Positions 38,258 to 47,472 of a stretch of 64,000 nucleotides of DNA are shown in pieces. The DNA comes from Chitinophaga caeni. GTDB lineage: Bacteria > Bacteroidota > Bacteroidia > Chitinophagales > Chitinophagaceae. Numbering within the stretch: the stretch's first letter is position 1; every line of letters starts with the position of its first letter. The position numbers and the translations under genes were made by a program. The stretch is taken from positions 2,055,001 through 2,119,000 of the forward strand of contig NZ_CP023777.1 in assembly GCF_002557795.1 (NCBI RefSeq). The letters are read 5' to 3'. The notes under the pieces were generated by a model that made no database searches, was not told where the DNA came from, and worked only from the letters and a program-made list of their open reading frames with translations.

Positions 38258-40156
38258 ATGATAAATCTCGTTTGGCTGGTACCATTATTACCGTTGTTAG
38301 GATTCCTGGTCAATGGTTTGCTCAGGAAGCGTTTATCCAAAGGACTTGTAGGTTTTATTGGCAGTGGTACCGTGCTTGCCGGTTTTGTAATTAGCTTACT
38401 TATTTTCATGGAAGTGAAGACCGAAGGTTTTACTTCCCAAATCGTTCACCTGTTCGATTTCATCAAGGTGGGTGCCTTCACGGTGCCGTTCTCCTTCCAG
38501 GTGGACCAGTTGAGCGCATTATTCTTACTGATTATCACGGGCGTCGGTTCGCTGATCCATATTTACTCTACGGCTTACATGCACGACGAAACAAACGAAG
38601 GCTTTGCCCGTTATTTCGCTTATCTCAACCTGTTCGTGTTCTCGATGTTGCTGCTCGTATTGGGTGGTAACTACGTGATGATGTTTATCGGTTGGGAAGG
38701 TGTAGGTCTATGTTCTTACCTGTTGATCGGTTTCTGGTTCAAGAACCCGGAATTCAACAAGGCAGCGAACAAAGCCTTTATCATGAACCGTATCGGTGAC
38801 CTGGGATTTTTATTAGGCATCTTCCTGATGATTACCCAGTTCGGAACGGTAACATTCGGCAATGTATTCGCCCAGGTTCCTGGCTTGGGAAATAACTCCC
38901 CTGTACTGATTGCCATCGCGATGTTGTTGTTCATTGGAGCGATGGGTAAATCGGCACAGATACCTTTATATACCTGGTTGCCGGACGCGATGGCGGGGCC
39001 TACCCCCGTATCGGCATTGATCCACGCCGCAACGATGGTAACGGCCGGTATTTACATGGTAGCGCGTAGCAACGTGATTTATACCTTGGCACCGAGCATC
39101 CAGATGGTGGTAGCTATTATCGGCGCCGCTACAGCAGTTATGGCAGCCAGCATTGCCTTGAAACAAAACGATATTAAGAAAGTGTTGGCTTACTCAACCG
39201 TGAGCCAGCTAGGATATATGTTCCTTGCTTTGGGCGTAGGAGCATATACCGCGGCAGTGTTTCACGTAATGACACATGCCTTCTTCAAAGCGTTATTATT
39301 CTTGGGCTCAGGTTCCGTGATCCACGCGATGGGTGGCGAGCAAGATATCCGCAAGATGGGTGGCTTGAAGAAATATATGCCAACAACCAACATTACGTTC
39401 TTGATCGGTTGCTTGGCCATTGCAGGGATACCCGGTTTCTCGGGATTCTTCTCGAAAGATGAAATCCTGGCAAATACGTTTGCCTCCAGCCCGATCCTTT
39501 GGGCAGTAGGATTGTTCGGCGCCTTGATGACCGCCTTCTATATGTTCCGCTTGTACTACATGACCTTCAGCGGTAGTTTCCGTGGTACGCAAGAACAGGA
39601 ACATCATTTACATGAAAGCCCGGTAGCGATCACGCTACCCTTGATTATATTGGCAATTTTGAGTGTTATCGGCGGTTATATTGGATTGCCTGAAGTATTT
39701 GGAACGAAGCACTTGTTGGCAGAATATTTATCACCCGTATTTGCACCGTCCGCACCATACGCGCAGGAGCATCATTTGAGCCATTCATTAGAATGGATAT
39801 TGATGGGAATTTCCAGCGTGCTGGTAATCGCGATGATTTTCTGGGCTAAAGGGAAATATGCCGCATGGAAAGACCAGGGACAAGAAAACACCGGCTTCGC
39901 GAAATTCCTGGAAGATAAATGGAAAGTGGATGAGTTGTATGATGCGATCATCGTTAGACCGTTATTTTCCCTGTCTAAATTCTTCCAAGACGGTATCGAG
40001 AAATCCGGTATCGATGCCCTGGTGAACGGAATCGGTAAAGGGGTACAATGGGGCAGCAACCAGGTTCGCTTATTACAGAATGGGCAGGTAGGTTTTTACG
40101 TATTTGCCATGGTAATAGGTATGATCGTGTTGTTGTTGATCAGTTTGTTTATTTAA
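38258..40156 (+). CDS. nuoL: NADH-quinone oxidoreductase subunit L
   Basis: 632 residues, the largest antiporter-like proton-pumping subunit, with about 14-16 membrane helices. Signatures are MMFIGWEGVGLCSYLLIGFW, SAQIPLYTWLPDAMAGPTPV with SALIHAATMVTAGIY, KKVLAYSTVSQLGYMFLALG, and HAFFKALLFLGSGSVIHAM. The C-terminal part (from about 560, after a charged stretch FLEDKWKVDELYD) contains the lateral amphipathic helix and a last membrane anchor. Sits at the distal end of the membrane arm. Confidence 0.96.
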   Translation: MINLVWLVPLLPLLGFLVNGLLRKRLSKGLVGFIGSGTVLAGFVISLLIFMEVKTEGFTSQIVHLFDFIKVGAFTVPFSFQVDQLSALFLLIITGVGSLIHIYSTAYMHDETNEGFARYFAYLNLFVFSMLLLVLGGNYVMMFIGWEGVGLCSYLLIGFWFKNPEFNKAANKAFIMNRIGDLGFLLGIFLMITQFGTVTFGNVFAQVPGLGNNSPVLIAIAMLLFIGAMGKSAQIPLYTWLPDAMAGPTPVSALIHAATMVTAGIYMVARSNVIYTLAPSIQMVVAIIGAATAVMAASIALKQNDIKKVLAYSTVSQLGYMFLALGVGAYTAAVFHVMTHAFFKALLFLGSGSVIHAMGGEQDIRKMGGLKKYMPTTNITFLIGCLAIAGIPGFSGFFSKDEILANTFASSPILWAVGLFGALMTAFYMFRLYYMTFSGSFRGTQEQEHHLHESPVAITLPLIILAILSVIGGYIGLPEVFGTKHLLAEYLSPVFAPSAPYAQEHHLSHSLEWILMGISSVLVIAMIFWAKGKYAAWKDQGQENTGFAKFLEDKWKVDELYDAIIVRPLFSLSKFFQDGIEKSGIDALVNGIGKGVQWGSNQVRLLQNGQVGFYVFAMVIGMIVLLLISLFI

Positions 40157-40195
40157 TAGAAAGCGGAATCTACAGATATAAGCGTACTTAAAATT

Positions 40196-41626
40196 ATGTT
40201 GACAGTTTTATTAATATTGATTCCTTTAGTAACGGGCCTGGTTTCATTTGGTCTGAAAGGATCCGGTAGCAAGGTGCTGGGCATCATCTCTACACTAGCC
40301 ACCCTGGCAGTAACAGCCTTGGCATGTTGCCAGTTTAAAACGGCTCCCGAAGCCTTGCAATTTACCGCGAGCTGGATTCCCCAACTAGGGAGCAACTTCA
40401 GCGTGGGCCTAGATGGGATGGCTTTGGTGTTGTGTTTATTGACAGCTATTTCTTATCCGCTGATCTTTATGATCAGTTATAATAAATCATACGAAAACCC
40501 GGGTAGTTTTTACGGGTTGCTTTTATTGGCACAGGCAGGTTTGATGGGTGTATTTACCGCTTACGATGCCTTGTTGTTCTACGTATTCTGGGAATTAGCA
40601 TTGATACCTGTTTACTTCCTTTGCTCTACATGGGGCGGCGAAAGGAGAATCCCGGTTACCTTTAAATTCTTCATCTATACATTTGCCGGTTCATTATTGA
40701 TGCTGGTAGGTTTGATCTACCTGTATTTCCAAACGCCGGATCATTCTTTTAGCTATAGCACCTTTACAAGTTTATCTTTATTGCCGAGCGAGCAAGCGTG
40801 GTTATTCTGGTTATTCTTCATAGCCTTCGCTATCAAGATGCCGATCTTCCCGTTCCATACCTGGCAGCCCGATACTTACGATCAATCCCCGACCCCGGTA
40901 ACGATGGTACTTTCAGGTATCATGGTAAAGATGGGTTTATTCGGTTTGTTGCGTTGGTTGTGGCCCGTTTTACCGCAGGGAGCGAGCATGTGGGCAGAGG
41001 TAGCGATCGTATTGTCGATCATCGGTATCGTGTATGCCTCTTGCATCGCGATTTTACAAAGTAATATCAAGAAGATGATCGCGTATTCATCCATCGCGCA
41101 CATCGGTTTGATGAGCGCCGCGATCTTTGCACATAATAATCAAAGTTTGGATGGTGTGATGTTGCAAATGTTTAACCACGGTATTAACATCATCGGTTTA
41201 TGGATGATCGTGGAAGTGATCGAGAACCGTTTGAAGATCAAGGATATGAGCGAGATGGGTGGTTTGGCCACCTATGCGCCCAAGATGAGTATCTTCTTGG
41301 TCATTATCAGCTTGGCAAATATCGCTTTACCGTTAACGAATGGTTTCGTGGGAGAGTTTTTGATGTTTAGCGGTTTGTTCCAATATAATTACTGGTTCAT
41401 GGCAATCGCGGGTTTGGGAATCATCTTGGCAGCAGTGTACATGTTGAGGATGATCCAGAAGGTGATTTTCGGGGAATCCAATTCGTTGACCAAGCAGTTT
41501 ACCGACTTGAGCGCCGGGGAAACATTCGCCTTGGTGATTGTTGTTGCGATCATCTTCGTATTGGGCGTTTACCCGCAGCCGGTATTAGATATCGTGCATC
41601 AAACCACGGTATCCCTGTTGAATTAA
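40196..41626 (+). CDS. nuoM: NADH-quinone oxidoreductase subunit M
   Basis: 476 residues, antiporter-like proton-pumping subunit with about 14 helices. Signatures are FYVFWELALIPVYFLCSTWG, KMPIFPFHTWQPDTYDQSPT, IQS-type segment ILQSNIKKMIAYSSIAHIGL and LANIALPLTNGFVGEFLMF. It is between NuoL and NuoN in the membrane arm, the same as the gene order. Starts 39 bases after nuoL. Confidence 0.96.
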   Translation: MLTVLLILIPLVTGLVSFGLKGSGSKVLGIISTLATLAVTALACCQFKTAPEALQFTASWIPQLGSNFSVGLDGMALVLCLLTAISYPLIFMISYNKSYENPGSFYGLLLLAQAGLMGVFTAYDALLFYVFWELALIPVYFLCSTWGGERRIPVTFKFFIYTFAGSLLMLVGLIYLYFQTPDHSFSYSTFTSLSLLPSEQAWLFWLFFIAFAIKMPIFPFHTWQPDTYDQSPTPVTMVLSGIMVKMGLFGLLRWLWPVLPQGASMWAEVAIVLSIIGIVYASCIAILQSNIKKMIAYSSIAHIGLMSAAIFAHNNQSLDGVMLQMFNHGINIIGLWMIVEVIENRLKIKDMSEMGGLATYAPKMSIFLVIISLANIALPLTNGFVGEFLMFSGLFQYNYWFMAIAGLGIILAAVYMLRMIQKVIFGESNSLTKQFTDLSAGETFALVIVVAIIFVLGVYPQPVLDIVHQTTVSLLN

Positions 41627-41693
41627 TATTAAACCGTTTCGTGCCCCGCGCACGGATACATAGCATTCTATCAGATTTTTGTAACACGATAAT

Positions 41694-43073
41694 ATGAACG
41701 CATTAATTACTACGGCTTTACTTGGAGTGGTCCTTATGTTTACCGGGTTGTTTGTAAAGAACAAGCAGCAAATAAAATACTTTGCTATTGTGGGTGCATT
41801 GATAGCATTTGTGGCCAATTGCTTCGATATCATGTCCATTGCAGACGGGCATACCATCGACGTACAGGGCATGTTGGAAGTAAGCCAATTTTCCACTTTA
41901 TTTAATGCGATCGCATTTGGAAGTTTATTTATTTATTTCTTGCTATGCGGTAGCGCCATCGAGAAAGTTGGGGAGCATGTGGCTGATTATTCGGCATTGA
42001 TTTTCTTTATCATGGTAGGTGTAACGATCACGGGAGCTTTCAGTAACCTGTTGATGTTATTCCTGGCCATTGAAATTATTTCTATCCCGCAATATATCTT
42101 GGCAGGAGCTGATAAGCGTAACCTGAAGAGTAATGAAGCCGCTTTGAAATATTTATTGATGGGTTCATTCTCCACCGGTGTATTGTTGATGGGTATTTGC
42201 TTGATCTTCGGCGCGAATGGCACTTTCAATATCGAGCAGCTAGGCTTGGGAAGCGGCGAGGTTCATCCCTTGGCTTTAACGGGTATTACCTTGGTGGGAT
42301 TTTCATTAGCGTTTAAAGTTTCGGCAGCGCCATTTCATTTCTGGACGCCGGATGTGTATGATGGTTCTCCCACCGTATTTACTGCCTTCATGGCAACCAT
42401 TGTAAAAGCAGCGGCATTCGTGGCATTTTTGAGGTTGTTCCATGTGAGCTTCGCAGGTGGCAATTTAAGTCAGCATTGGCAATTAGTATTAGCCATCATC
42501 ACCGCCGCCACATTAATCATCGGTAACCTAACCGCGGTGTTCCAATGGAGCGTGAAGCGGATGTTGGCTTATTCGAGCATCGCGCAAGCAGGTTTCATGT
42601 TATTCGCGGTGATCGCGTTAAATAAAGCAGCAGTACAAGGCATCTTGTTTTATGCCCTGGCATACAGCGTAGCTACGATCGGCATATTTGCAGTGCTTTT
42701 GAAAATGAAAGATTATACTTTCGATGGATTTAACGGTTTGGCAAAAAAACAACCTTTCGTCGCGTTGACGATGACGATCTTTTTATTGTCATTAGCAGGT
42801 ATTCCTATCACGGCAGGTTTCTTCGCTAAATACCTGGTATTGGCAGCAGCTATTCAGCAAGGAGGATTGTTATGGTTGGTGATTATTGCCGTATTATGTG
42901 CCGCAATCAGTGTTTATTACTATTTCAGGATCATCATAGCGATGTATTTCAAACAAGGTGATAACGATGTTGAGGGCGTTACCGGCGGATTTAAGTTTGC
43001 ATTAGGCATAGTTGCCTTAATCATTTTAGCCCTGGGTATCTTCCCAAGTTTGTTATTGAACTGTATTCAATAA
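41694..43073 (+). CDS. nuoN: NADH-quinone oxidoreductase subunit N
   Basis: 459 residues, third antiporter-like proton-pumping subunit. Signatures are LLMLFLAIEIISIPQYILAG, KVSAAPFHFWTPDVYDGSPT, KRMLAYSSIAQAGFMLF and LSLAGIPITAGFFAKYLVL. Last gene of the operon, followed after 30 bases by a terminator. Slightly shorter than the E. coli protein, within the range for the family. Confidence 0.96.
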   Translation: MNALITTALLGVVLMFTGLFVKNKQQIKYFAIVGALIAFVANCFDIMSIADGHTIDVQGMLEVSQFSTLFNAIAFGSLFIYFLLCGSAIEKVGEHVADYSALIFFIMVGVTITGAFSNLLMLFLAIEIISIPQYILAGADKRNLKSNEAALKYLLMGSFSTGVLLMGICLIFGANGTFNIEQLGLGSGEVHPLALTGITLVGFSLAFKVSAAPFHFWTPDVYDGSPTVFTAFMATIVKAAAFVAFLRLFHVSFAGGNLSQHWQLVLAIITAATLIIGNLTAVFQWSVKRMLAYSSIAQAGFMLFAVIALNKAAVQGILFYALAYSVATIGIFAVLLKMKDYTFDGFNGLAKKQPFVALTMTIFLLSLAGIPITAGFFAKYLVLAAAIQQGGLLWLVIIAVLCAAISVYYYFRIIIAMYFKQGDNDVEGVTGGFKFALGIVALIILALGIFPSLLLNCIQ

Positions 43074-43103
43074 TTCCGGATCGATTTTAATTATTATACT
43101 CCT

Positions 43104-43135
43104 AAAGCCGTTTCTATTATGAAGCGGCTTTTTTT
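43104..43135 (+). terminator. Terminator of the complex I operon
   Basis: AAAGCCG and CGGCTTT pair around a 14-base loop in which further pairs (TTC/GAA) can form, followed by T-tract TTTTTTT. It lies 30 bases after nuoN. Confidence 0.85.
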
Positions 43136-43358
43136 ATTCTTTCCAAGAGTTAATTTGCGCCTTCCCGGATTTGAAGAAAAGCCACATGGATATTTTAAGT
43201 GGCAGTCCCGGCATGCTGATAATTTGTATGTTTATAGGTAATATATTGATATGCAATCTTATAGGCTACAAAACAGAACATTTTATACAGCCATTCATCC
43301 TTATTATCTTATAAATTCCCTTTTTTAATTAACTTTAAGGTATACCTGTATTTTGTTT

Positions 43359-44633
43359 ATGAAGTTCCGTGATATTTTCCTCCTAGCATTACGATCTGTG
43401 ACCGCAAACCGTTTGCGTTCATTATTGACGATAACCATCATCGGTGTTGGTATCACGGCATTGGTTGGTATTAATACCGGTATTGAAAGTTTGAAGAACG
43501 GGATTTTCGACAGCTTTGCAAGTATGGGAGCCAACGGTTTCATGATCCGCAACCGGGAATTGAACATCCGCATTGGAGGGGGTAGAAATGAGGCGAAGAA
43601 AGGCTCCAGCAAGAAAAAGAAAGTAAAAACATCTAACCGGAACAAGTATATTACTTACCGTGAAGCGATGGAATTTAAAGATCGTTTCGTATTTCCTGCA
43701 ATAGTGAGCGTTTGGTACCGCCCCGGTTCTGTGACCGTTTATCATGACAGTAAAAAAACGAATCCTAATATCCCGGTAATCGGCGGCGATGAAAACTATT
43801 TAAAGTATGCCGGTTACGATTTGCAGATGGGACGCGATTTTAATGCCGTGGACCTGGAATCGAGTAGGAATGTTGCCATCATCGGTCAGGATGTAGCTAA
43901 GAAACTCTTCGGTGACCAGATGAAGAATGTTTTAAACAGCGCTATCCGCTTGGGGAATGTACGTTACCGCGTGATCGGCGTGTTGGCCAGCAAAGGCTCC
44001 AACAATATGTTTAGCGCCGATAATACCGTGCTGACAACGGTATCGAATGTACGCAGGGTATTTAACCGGCCGAATGTGAGCTATAGCATCAGCGTATCAG
44101 TAAACGATGCCAAGCAGATCGATGCCGGTATCGGTGAGGCTACGGGATTGCTAAGGATAATCCGCAATCTTACCATTGATGAGGAAGATAATTTTTATAT
44201 CACGAAAAATGATAGTATTGCCCAAATGCTGTTTAATAGTTTGGCTTACGTGACATTTGCAGCCGCGGGGATAGCATTTATTACATTGTTGGGTTCTGCT
44301 ATCGGCCTGATGAACATCATGCTGGTATCCGTAGCTGAACGCACCAGGGAGATCGGTGTGAGTAAAGCCATGGGGGCAACGAAGTCCATAATCAGGACAC
44401 AATTTCTATTTGAAGCGATTATTATCAGTGTTTCCGGGGGAGTACTCGGGGTTATTTTCGGGATTTTGATCGGGAATATCGTGTCAATTTTATTGAAAGC
44501 TAGCTTTATCGTACCCTGGATGTGGATGTTTTTAGGGATTACGCTATGTGCATTGGTAGGGTTATGTTCAGGGATATTCCCGGCAATTAAGGCTTCCAGG
44601 TTAGATCCTATCGTAGCATTAAGGTACGAGTAA
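43359..44633 (+). CDS. MacB/FtsX-type ABC transporter permease
   Basis: 424 residues from the ATG; an in-frame TTG lies 6 bases upstream. One N-terminal helix (about 18-40, after RSVTANRLRSLLTI), a large periplasmic MacB core domain (about 45-275), then three C-terminal helices (about 285-310, 335-362, 380-405) and the usual end IKASRLDPIVALRYE. The FtsX core ERTREIGVSKAMGATKSII is clear. Such permeases work with a separate ATPase in export or lipoprotein handling. No ATPase gene is adjacent, so the partner must be elsewhere. Unusual is a strongly basic stretch early in the periplasmic domain (residues about 72-96, KKGSSKKKKVKTSNRNK). Confidence 0.9.
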   Translation: MKFRDIFLLALRSVTANRLRSLLTITIIGVGITALVGINTGIESLKNGIFDSFASMGANGFMIRNRELNIRIGGGRNEAKKGSSKKKKVKTSNRNKYITYREAMEFKDRFVFPAIVSVWYRPGSVTVYHDSKKTNPNIPVIGGDENYLKYAGYDLQMGRDFNAVDLESSRNVAIIGQDVAKKLFGDQMKNVLNSAIRLGNVRYRVIGVLASKGSNNMFSADNTVLTTVSNVRRVFNRPNVSYSISVSVNDAKQIDAGIGEATGLLRIIRNLTIDEEDNFYITKNDSIAQMLFNSLAYVTFAAAGIAFITLLGSAIGLMNIMLVSVAERTREIGVSKAMGATKSIIRTQFLFEAIIISVSGGVLGVIFGILIGNIVSILLKASFIVPWMWMFLGITLCALVGLCSGIFPAIKASRLDPIVALRYE

Positions 44634-44663
44634 ACAAATCGAAATTTAGAAATTCTAATAAAT

Positions 44664-44689
44664 GAAAGGCTGCAATTACGCAGCCTTTC
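44664..44689. terminator. Hairpin between convergent genes
   Basis: GAAAGGCTGC and GCAGCCTTTC form a perfect 10-bp stem with a 6-base loop, 30 bases after the permease and 17 bases before the convergent repeat-protein stop. T-tracts on both sides are weak (TTT-CCTATT), so termination efficiency is uncertain; it may serve both directions. Confidence 0.7.
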
Positions 44690-44706
44690 CTATTGATAGA
44701 TAATTT

Positions 44707-45891
44707 TTATTGTTTCTCCAGTTTCTGCACCCTTTCTTTTAACGCGTCATTTTCTTTCTTCAGTTCAAGCATATACAAGGTTAATTCTTCCACTTTTTGT
44801 AATAGTAGTTTATTCATCTCCCCGATATCCTGGCCGTTTTCTTCGACCTCTTTTGTTGTAGGAATGCCGGGAAGGTGTTTGTTTTTTTGAATGAAAGCAG
44901 CTAATTCCGAGATGGGTAATAAATCATAATCATCATCGAAAACAAAATCCGCCCAAGCATCTTGTTTTACGACCACCTTCCTGGCACCGACTGAGCCTTC
45001 TACGGTGAGTTTGTGGGGGGAGTCTTGCGTGGTACCTAGGAGCATGTTGCCGTTGGCCTGCATAATCATGAGAGGAGCTCCTAGGTTACAAACAGAAAGT
45101 ACATTATTGTTTTGCAATGTTGTCCATTGTTTTGACCTGCCATCAATCATAACTGCCGCAGCATTCGGTTCGTTACCATTAGGCTTAATATCCTGCGCCA
45201 TTCCCTGGATAATAATACCGAAGGGTCTGTCACTTGGTGTTAGCGATTGACCTCTAATTAATGGAATATATTGTCCTGGTGCGCTTGTTGAATTTGCAAA
45301 TTCAATATATGCTTGGCTATTAGTACTTACATGATTATATGAAAATTTGGCGACTGATCCACCATTGGTAGAGCTAACATGTAATGGCGCTATGGGGTTA
45401 AGCATATTTATACCGGTATTACCATTGGCTTTCATCATAAGCAATGGCTTGGTATTATTTTTAACCGCAAATACATTGGCAAGATTAAGCGTTTTGTTAT
45501 TTTGATCTTGACTTCTAGAATCTACATTAAAAGCCGCAAATGTTGAATCTGTTGTACTCCAGGGGTCTATATCTGGAATGAATGAAGTTATTATCATCCC
45601 TACAGGTCTAGGCGTAGGGAAATAAGATCTGGCGATGAGATTAGGAATGAATGTTCCAATTGTCCCTGTTGCGTTTCCCAAATCAATATGTCCAACATTT
45701 GGAGAAACGCCGTCTATTGTAAACTTTGCAATAGTATATGTTCCTGCTTTGTTGTTTACATGAAGCCTTGCAGCAGGTGTTAAGGTGCCCAGCCCTACAT
45801 TCGATGTGTCAGGGTAGATATTAGGTAATGATTGACCGTACATTAAGCAATAGTGAATGCTTAATAAGAGGCATAGAAAAATCTTTTTCAT
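44707..45891 (-). CDS. Secreted tail-fibre-like protein with two internal repeats
   Basis: 394 residues. Signal peptide to about residue 20 (ends LMYGQ). Residues 31-161 and 162-287 are two related repeats. Each opens with a P(A/I)APLHV or PAARLHV strand, runs through AKF, an RPxGxII segment, and a DGRS/DSRS turn, and closes on an LMMKANGN/LMIMQANGN motif. A third copy begins at SPHKLTVEGSVGARKVVV. The C-terminus (about 312-394) has the WADFVFDDDYDLLPISEL and KHLPGIPTTKEVEENG segments common to Bacteroidota tail-fibre-like proteins, then a coiled coil to the end (LLLQKVEELTLYMLELKKEN). Beta-structured trimeric surface fibre is the likely form; the function is unknown. No phage genes surround it. 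Confidence 0.8.
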   Translation of the reverse strand: MKKIFLCLLLSIHYCLMYGQSLPNIYPDTSNVGLGTLTPAARLHVNNKAGTYTIAKFTIDGVSPNVGHIDLGNATGTIGTFIPNLIARSYFPTPRPVGMIITSFIPDIDPWSTTDSTFAAFNVDSRSQDQNNKTLNLANVFAVKNNTKPLLMMKANGNTGINMLNPIAPLHVSSTNGGSVAKFSYNHVSTNSQAYIEFANSTSAPGQYIPLIRGQSLTPSDRPFGIIIQGMAQDIKPNGNEPNAAAVMIDGRSKQWTTLQNNNVLSVCNLGAPLMIMQANGNMLLGTTQDSPHKLTVEGSVGARKVVVKQDAWADFVFDDDYDLLPISELAAFIQKNKHLPGIPTTKEVEENGQDIGEMNKLLLQKVEELTLYMLELKKENDALKERVQKLEKQ

Positions 45892-46015
45892 AGTAAAAAG
45901 TATAGTTTAGGGATTAGAGCTGCTTTGTAAAGTTATGATTATCAATAGTTAGGTTAATAAAATTAATACCGGGTTACATTATAAATTAAAGATAAGGATC
46001 GGGATCGAAATAAAA

Positions 46016-46044
46016 AAGCCCATCATTTCAAAAATGATGGGCTT
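46016..46044 (-). terminator. Terminator of the rpsF-rpsR-rplI operon
   Basis: AAGCCCATCATT and AATGATGGGCTT form a perfect 12-bp stem with a 5-base loop. The A-run at 46012-46017 gives the T-tract on the minus strand. It lies 22 bases after the rplI stop. T-rich sequence also follows on the plus strand, so it may work both ways. Confidence 0.9.
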
Positions 46045-46065
46045 AAAAATGCTATGAAAAGGAGA

Positions 46066-46512
46066 TTATTCAGCTACTACTTCAAATTCCAGTTCAGCTT
46101 CATTGCCTTTACCGAAATCGATTTTCGCTTTATAGCTACCTAGTTCTTTTACATCGTCAAGGATAATGATACGACGGCGGTCGATTTCATAACCTTTTTG
46201 TTCTTTAATAGCGCGGGCGATTTGCACACCTGTAACACTACCGAAGATTTTACCGGAAGTACCGGTTTTAGCGCCAATTTTCACTGGAGATGCTTTCAAC
46301 ACTTCAACCACTTGCGCGATTTCAGCCATCATTTTCTCTTCTTTCACTTTCTTCACTTTCAGGCGCTCTTCCAACAACTTCAAGTTGGTTTTGCTGGCTT
46401 CTACAGCAAATTTTTGAGGGATCAGGAAGTTCCTGGCATAACCGTTCTTCACGGTAACCAGTTCATCCTTCTGGCCCAAATTATCAACGTCTTGTATTAA
46501 GATTACTTGCAT
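46066..46512 (-). CDS. rplI: 50S ribosomal protein L9
   Basis: 148 residues, normal length. The N-terminal rRNA-binding domain is clear (MQVILIQDVDNLGQKDELVT, KNGYARNFLIPQKFA), then the long connecting helix (LKLLEERLKVKKVKEEKM) and the C-terminal domain (GKIFGSVTGVQIARAI, IDRRRIIILDDVKELGSY). Third gene of the small ribosomal operon, 6 bases after rpsR. Confidence 0.97.
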   Translation of the reverse strand: MQVILIQDVDNLGQKDELVTVKNGYARNFLIPQKFAVEASKTNLKLLEERLKVKKVKEEKMMAEIAQVVEVLKASPVKIGAKTGTSGKIFGSVTGVQIARAIKEQKGYEIDRRRIIILDDVKELGSYKAKIDFGKGNEAELEFEVVAE

Positions 46513-46518
46513 TGTTTC

Positions 46519-46785
46519 TTACTTTAAAAGGTCAGTAACATACGGCAATAACGCCATTTGACGCGCTTTCTTAATAGCTTGAGCTACTTTGCGCTGAAAT
46601 TTCAATGAGTTACCTGTGATACGGCGAGGTAACATTTTACCTTGCTCGTTCAAGAATTTTTTCAGAAACTCGGCGTCTTTGTAATCTACATACTTGATGC
46701 CCATTTTCTTAAAGCGGCAGTATTTCTTCTGGCGCTTTTCAGTTTTAACGGCGGTTAAGTATTTAATTTCTTGTTTTACTGCCAT
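46519..46785 (-). CDS. rpsR: 30S ribosomal protein S18
   Basis: 88 residues from [10 protein letters not shown]. An ATG-free extension upstream to 46818 would overlap the rpsF end and is rejected. Conserved blocks are [38 protein letters not shown] and [12 protein letters not shown]18 binds S6 on the platform of the small subunit, which explains the rpsF-rpsR pairing. Confidence 0.96.
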   Translation of the reverse strand: MAVKQEIKYLTAVKTEKRQKKYCRFKKMGIKYVDYKDAEFLKKFLNEQGKMLPRRITGNSLKFQRKVAQAIKKARQMALLPYVTDLLK

Positions 46786-46789
46786 AACT

Positions 46790-47146
46790 TTAAGCTTCTG
46801 TGGTTTTAGGTTCAGCATTCAAAGCACCTCTTTTCTTAGCGTTGTACTCAACCGCGTACTTATCCAAAGAAGTAACCATGTAACGCAATACATTTTCATC
46901 GCGATTTAGCTGAATTTTCAGCTTCTCATTGAGGTCGGATGGCGCACTAAATTCCAAAACAACATACATTCCTGTAGTCTTTTTTTGGATAGGGTACGCC
47001 AGTGATCTTAATCCCCAGGGATTCTCGTGCGTAACTTGCCCGCCGTTTTCATTAATGAAATCAACGAACTTTTTCTGAGCTGCTTTAAAATCATCCTCAG
47101 ATAGCACAGGGGTAAAGATCACCATCAATTCGTAGTTCTTCAACAT
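46790..47146 (-). CDS. rpsF: 30S ribosomal protein S6
   Basis: 118 residues. S6 signatures are [17 protein letters not shown] near the start, [19 protein letters not shown] in the middle and NLN-type [16 protein letters not shown]. First gene of the operon rpsF-rpsR-rplI; no priB or ssb gene lies between, unlike in enterobacteria. It is preceded by a -7 box about 38 bases upstream. Confidence 0.96.
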   Translation of the reverse strand: MLKNYELMVIFTPVLSEDDFKAAQKKFVDFINENGGQVTHENPWGLRSLAYPIQKKTTGMYVVLEFSAPSDLNEKLKIQLNRDENVLRYMVTSLDKYAVEYNAKKRGALNAEPKTTEA

Positions 47147-47183
47147 AAAATTCCCTGTTTTTTTGTTTTAAATTTTAGGACTG

Positions 47184-47191
47184 CAAAGATA
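47184..47191 (-). promoter_or_regulatory. Bacteroidota -7 box of the ribosomal operon
   Basis: On the minus strand this reads TATCTTTG, an exact TAnnTTTG. Transcription would start near 47177 and leave a leader of about 30 bases before rpsF. No TTTG is found at 19-base spacing upstream. Confidence 0.5.
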
Positions 47192-47472
47192 GGTGCTTTT
47201 TTTGAATAAATACTGCGACTACACAGTTTTTCCTGGAATTTTCACGGGATTTCTCAAAGAATGGAAAGGATTGGATCAATTGATTGATTATTAATGTATT
47301 AAATATATGATTTGTCATAATGCCGATTAGTTCCCGGTAGCTTAAAACTTTATTCAATACCAATGACTTATAGCAAAGGTATGACCTTTTTGTAATGCAA
47401 GTGTCATCTTGACAGCCATGATTCCGATGGCATAACCTTTGACTCCACTTGCATAAAAAATTCAATTTTCAT

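Noticed and set aside
44707-45891. Prophage origin of the tail-fibre-like gene
   Set aside because: No phage structural, packaging or integration genes are near; such proteins are common in Bacteroidota chromosomes.
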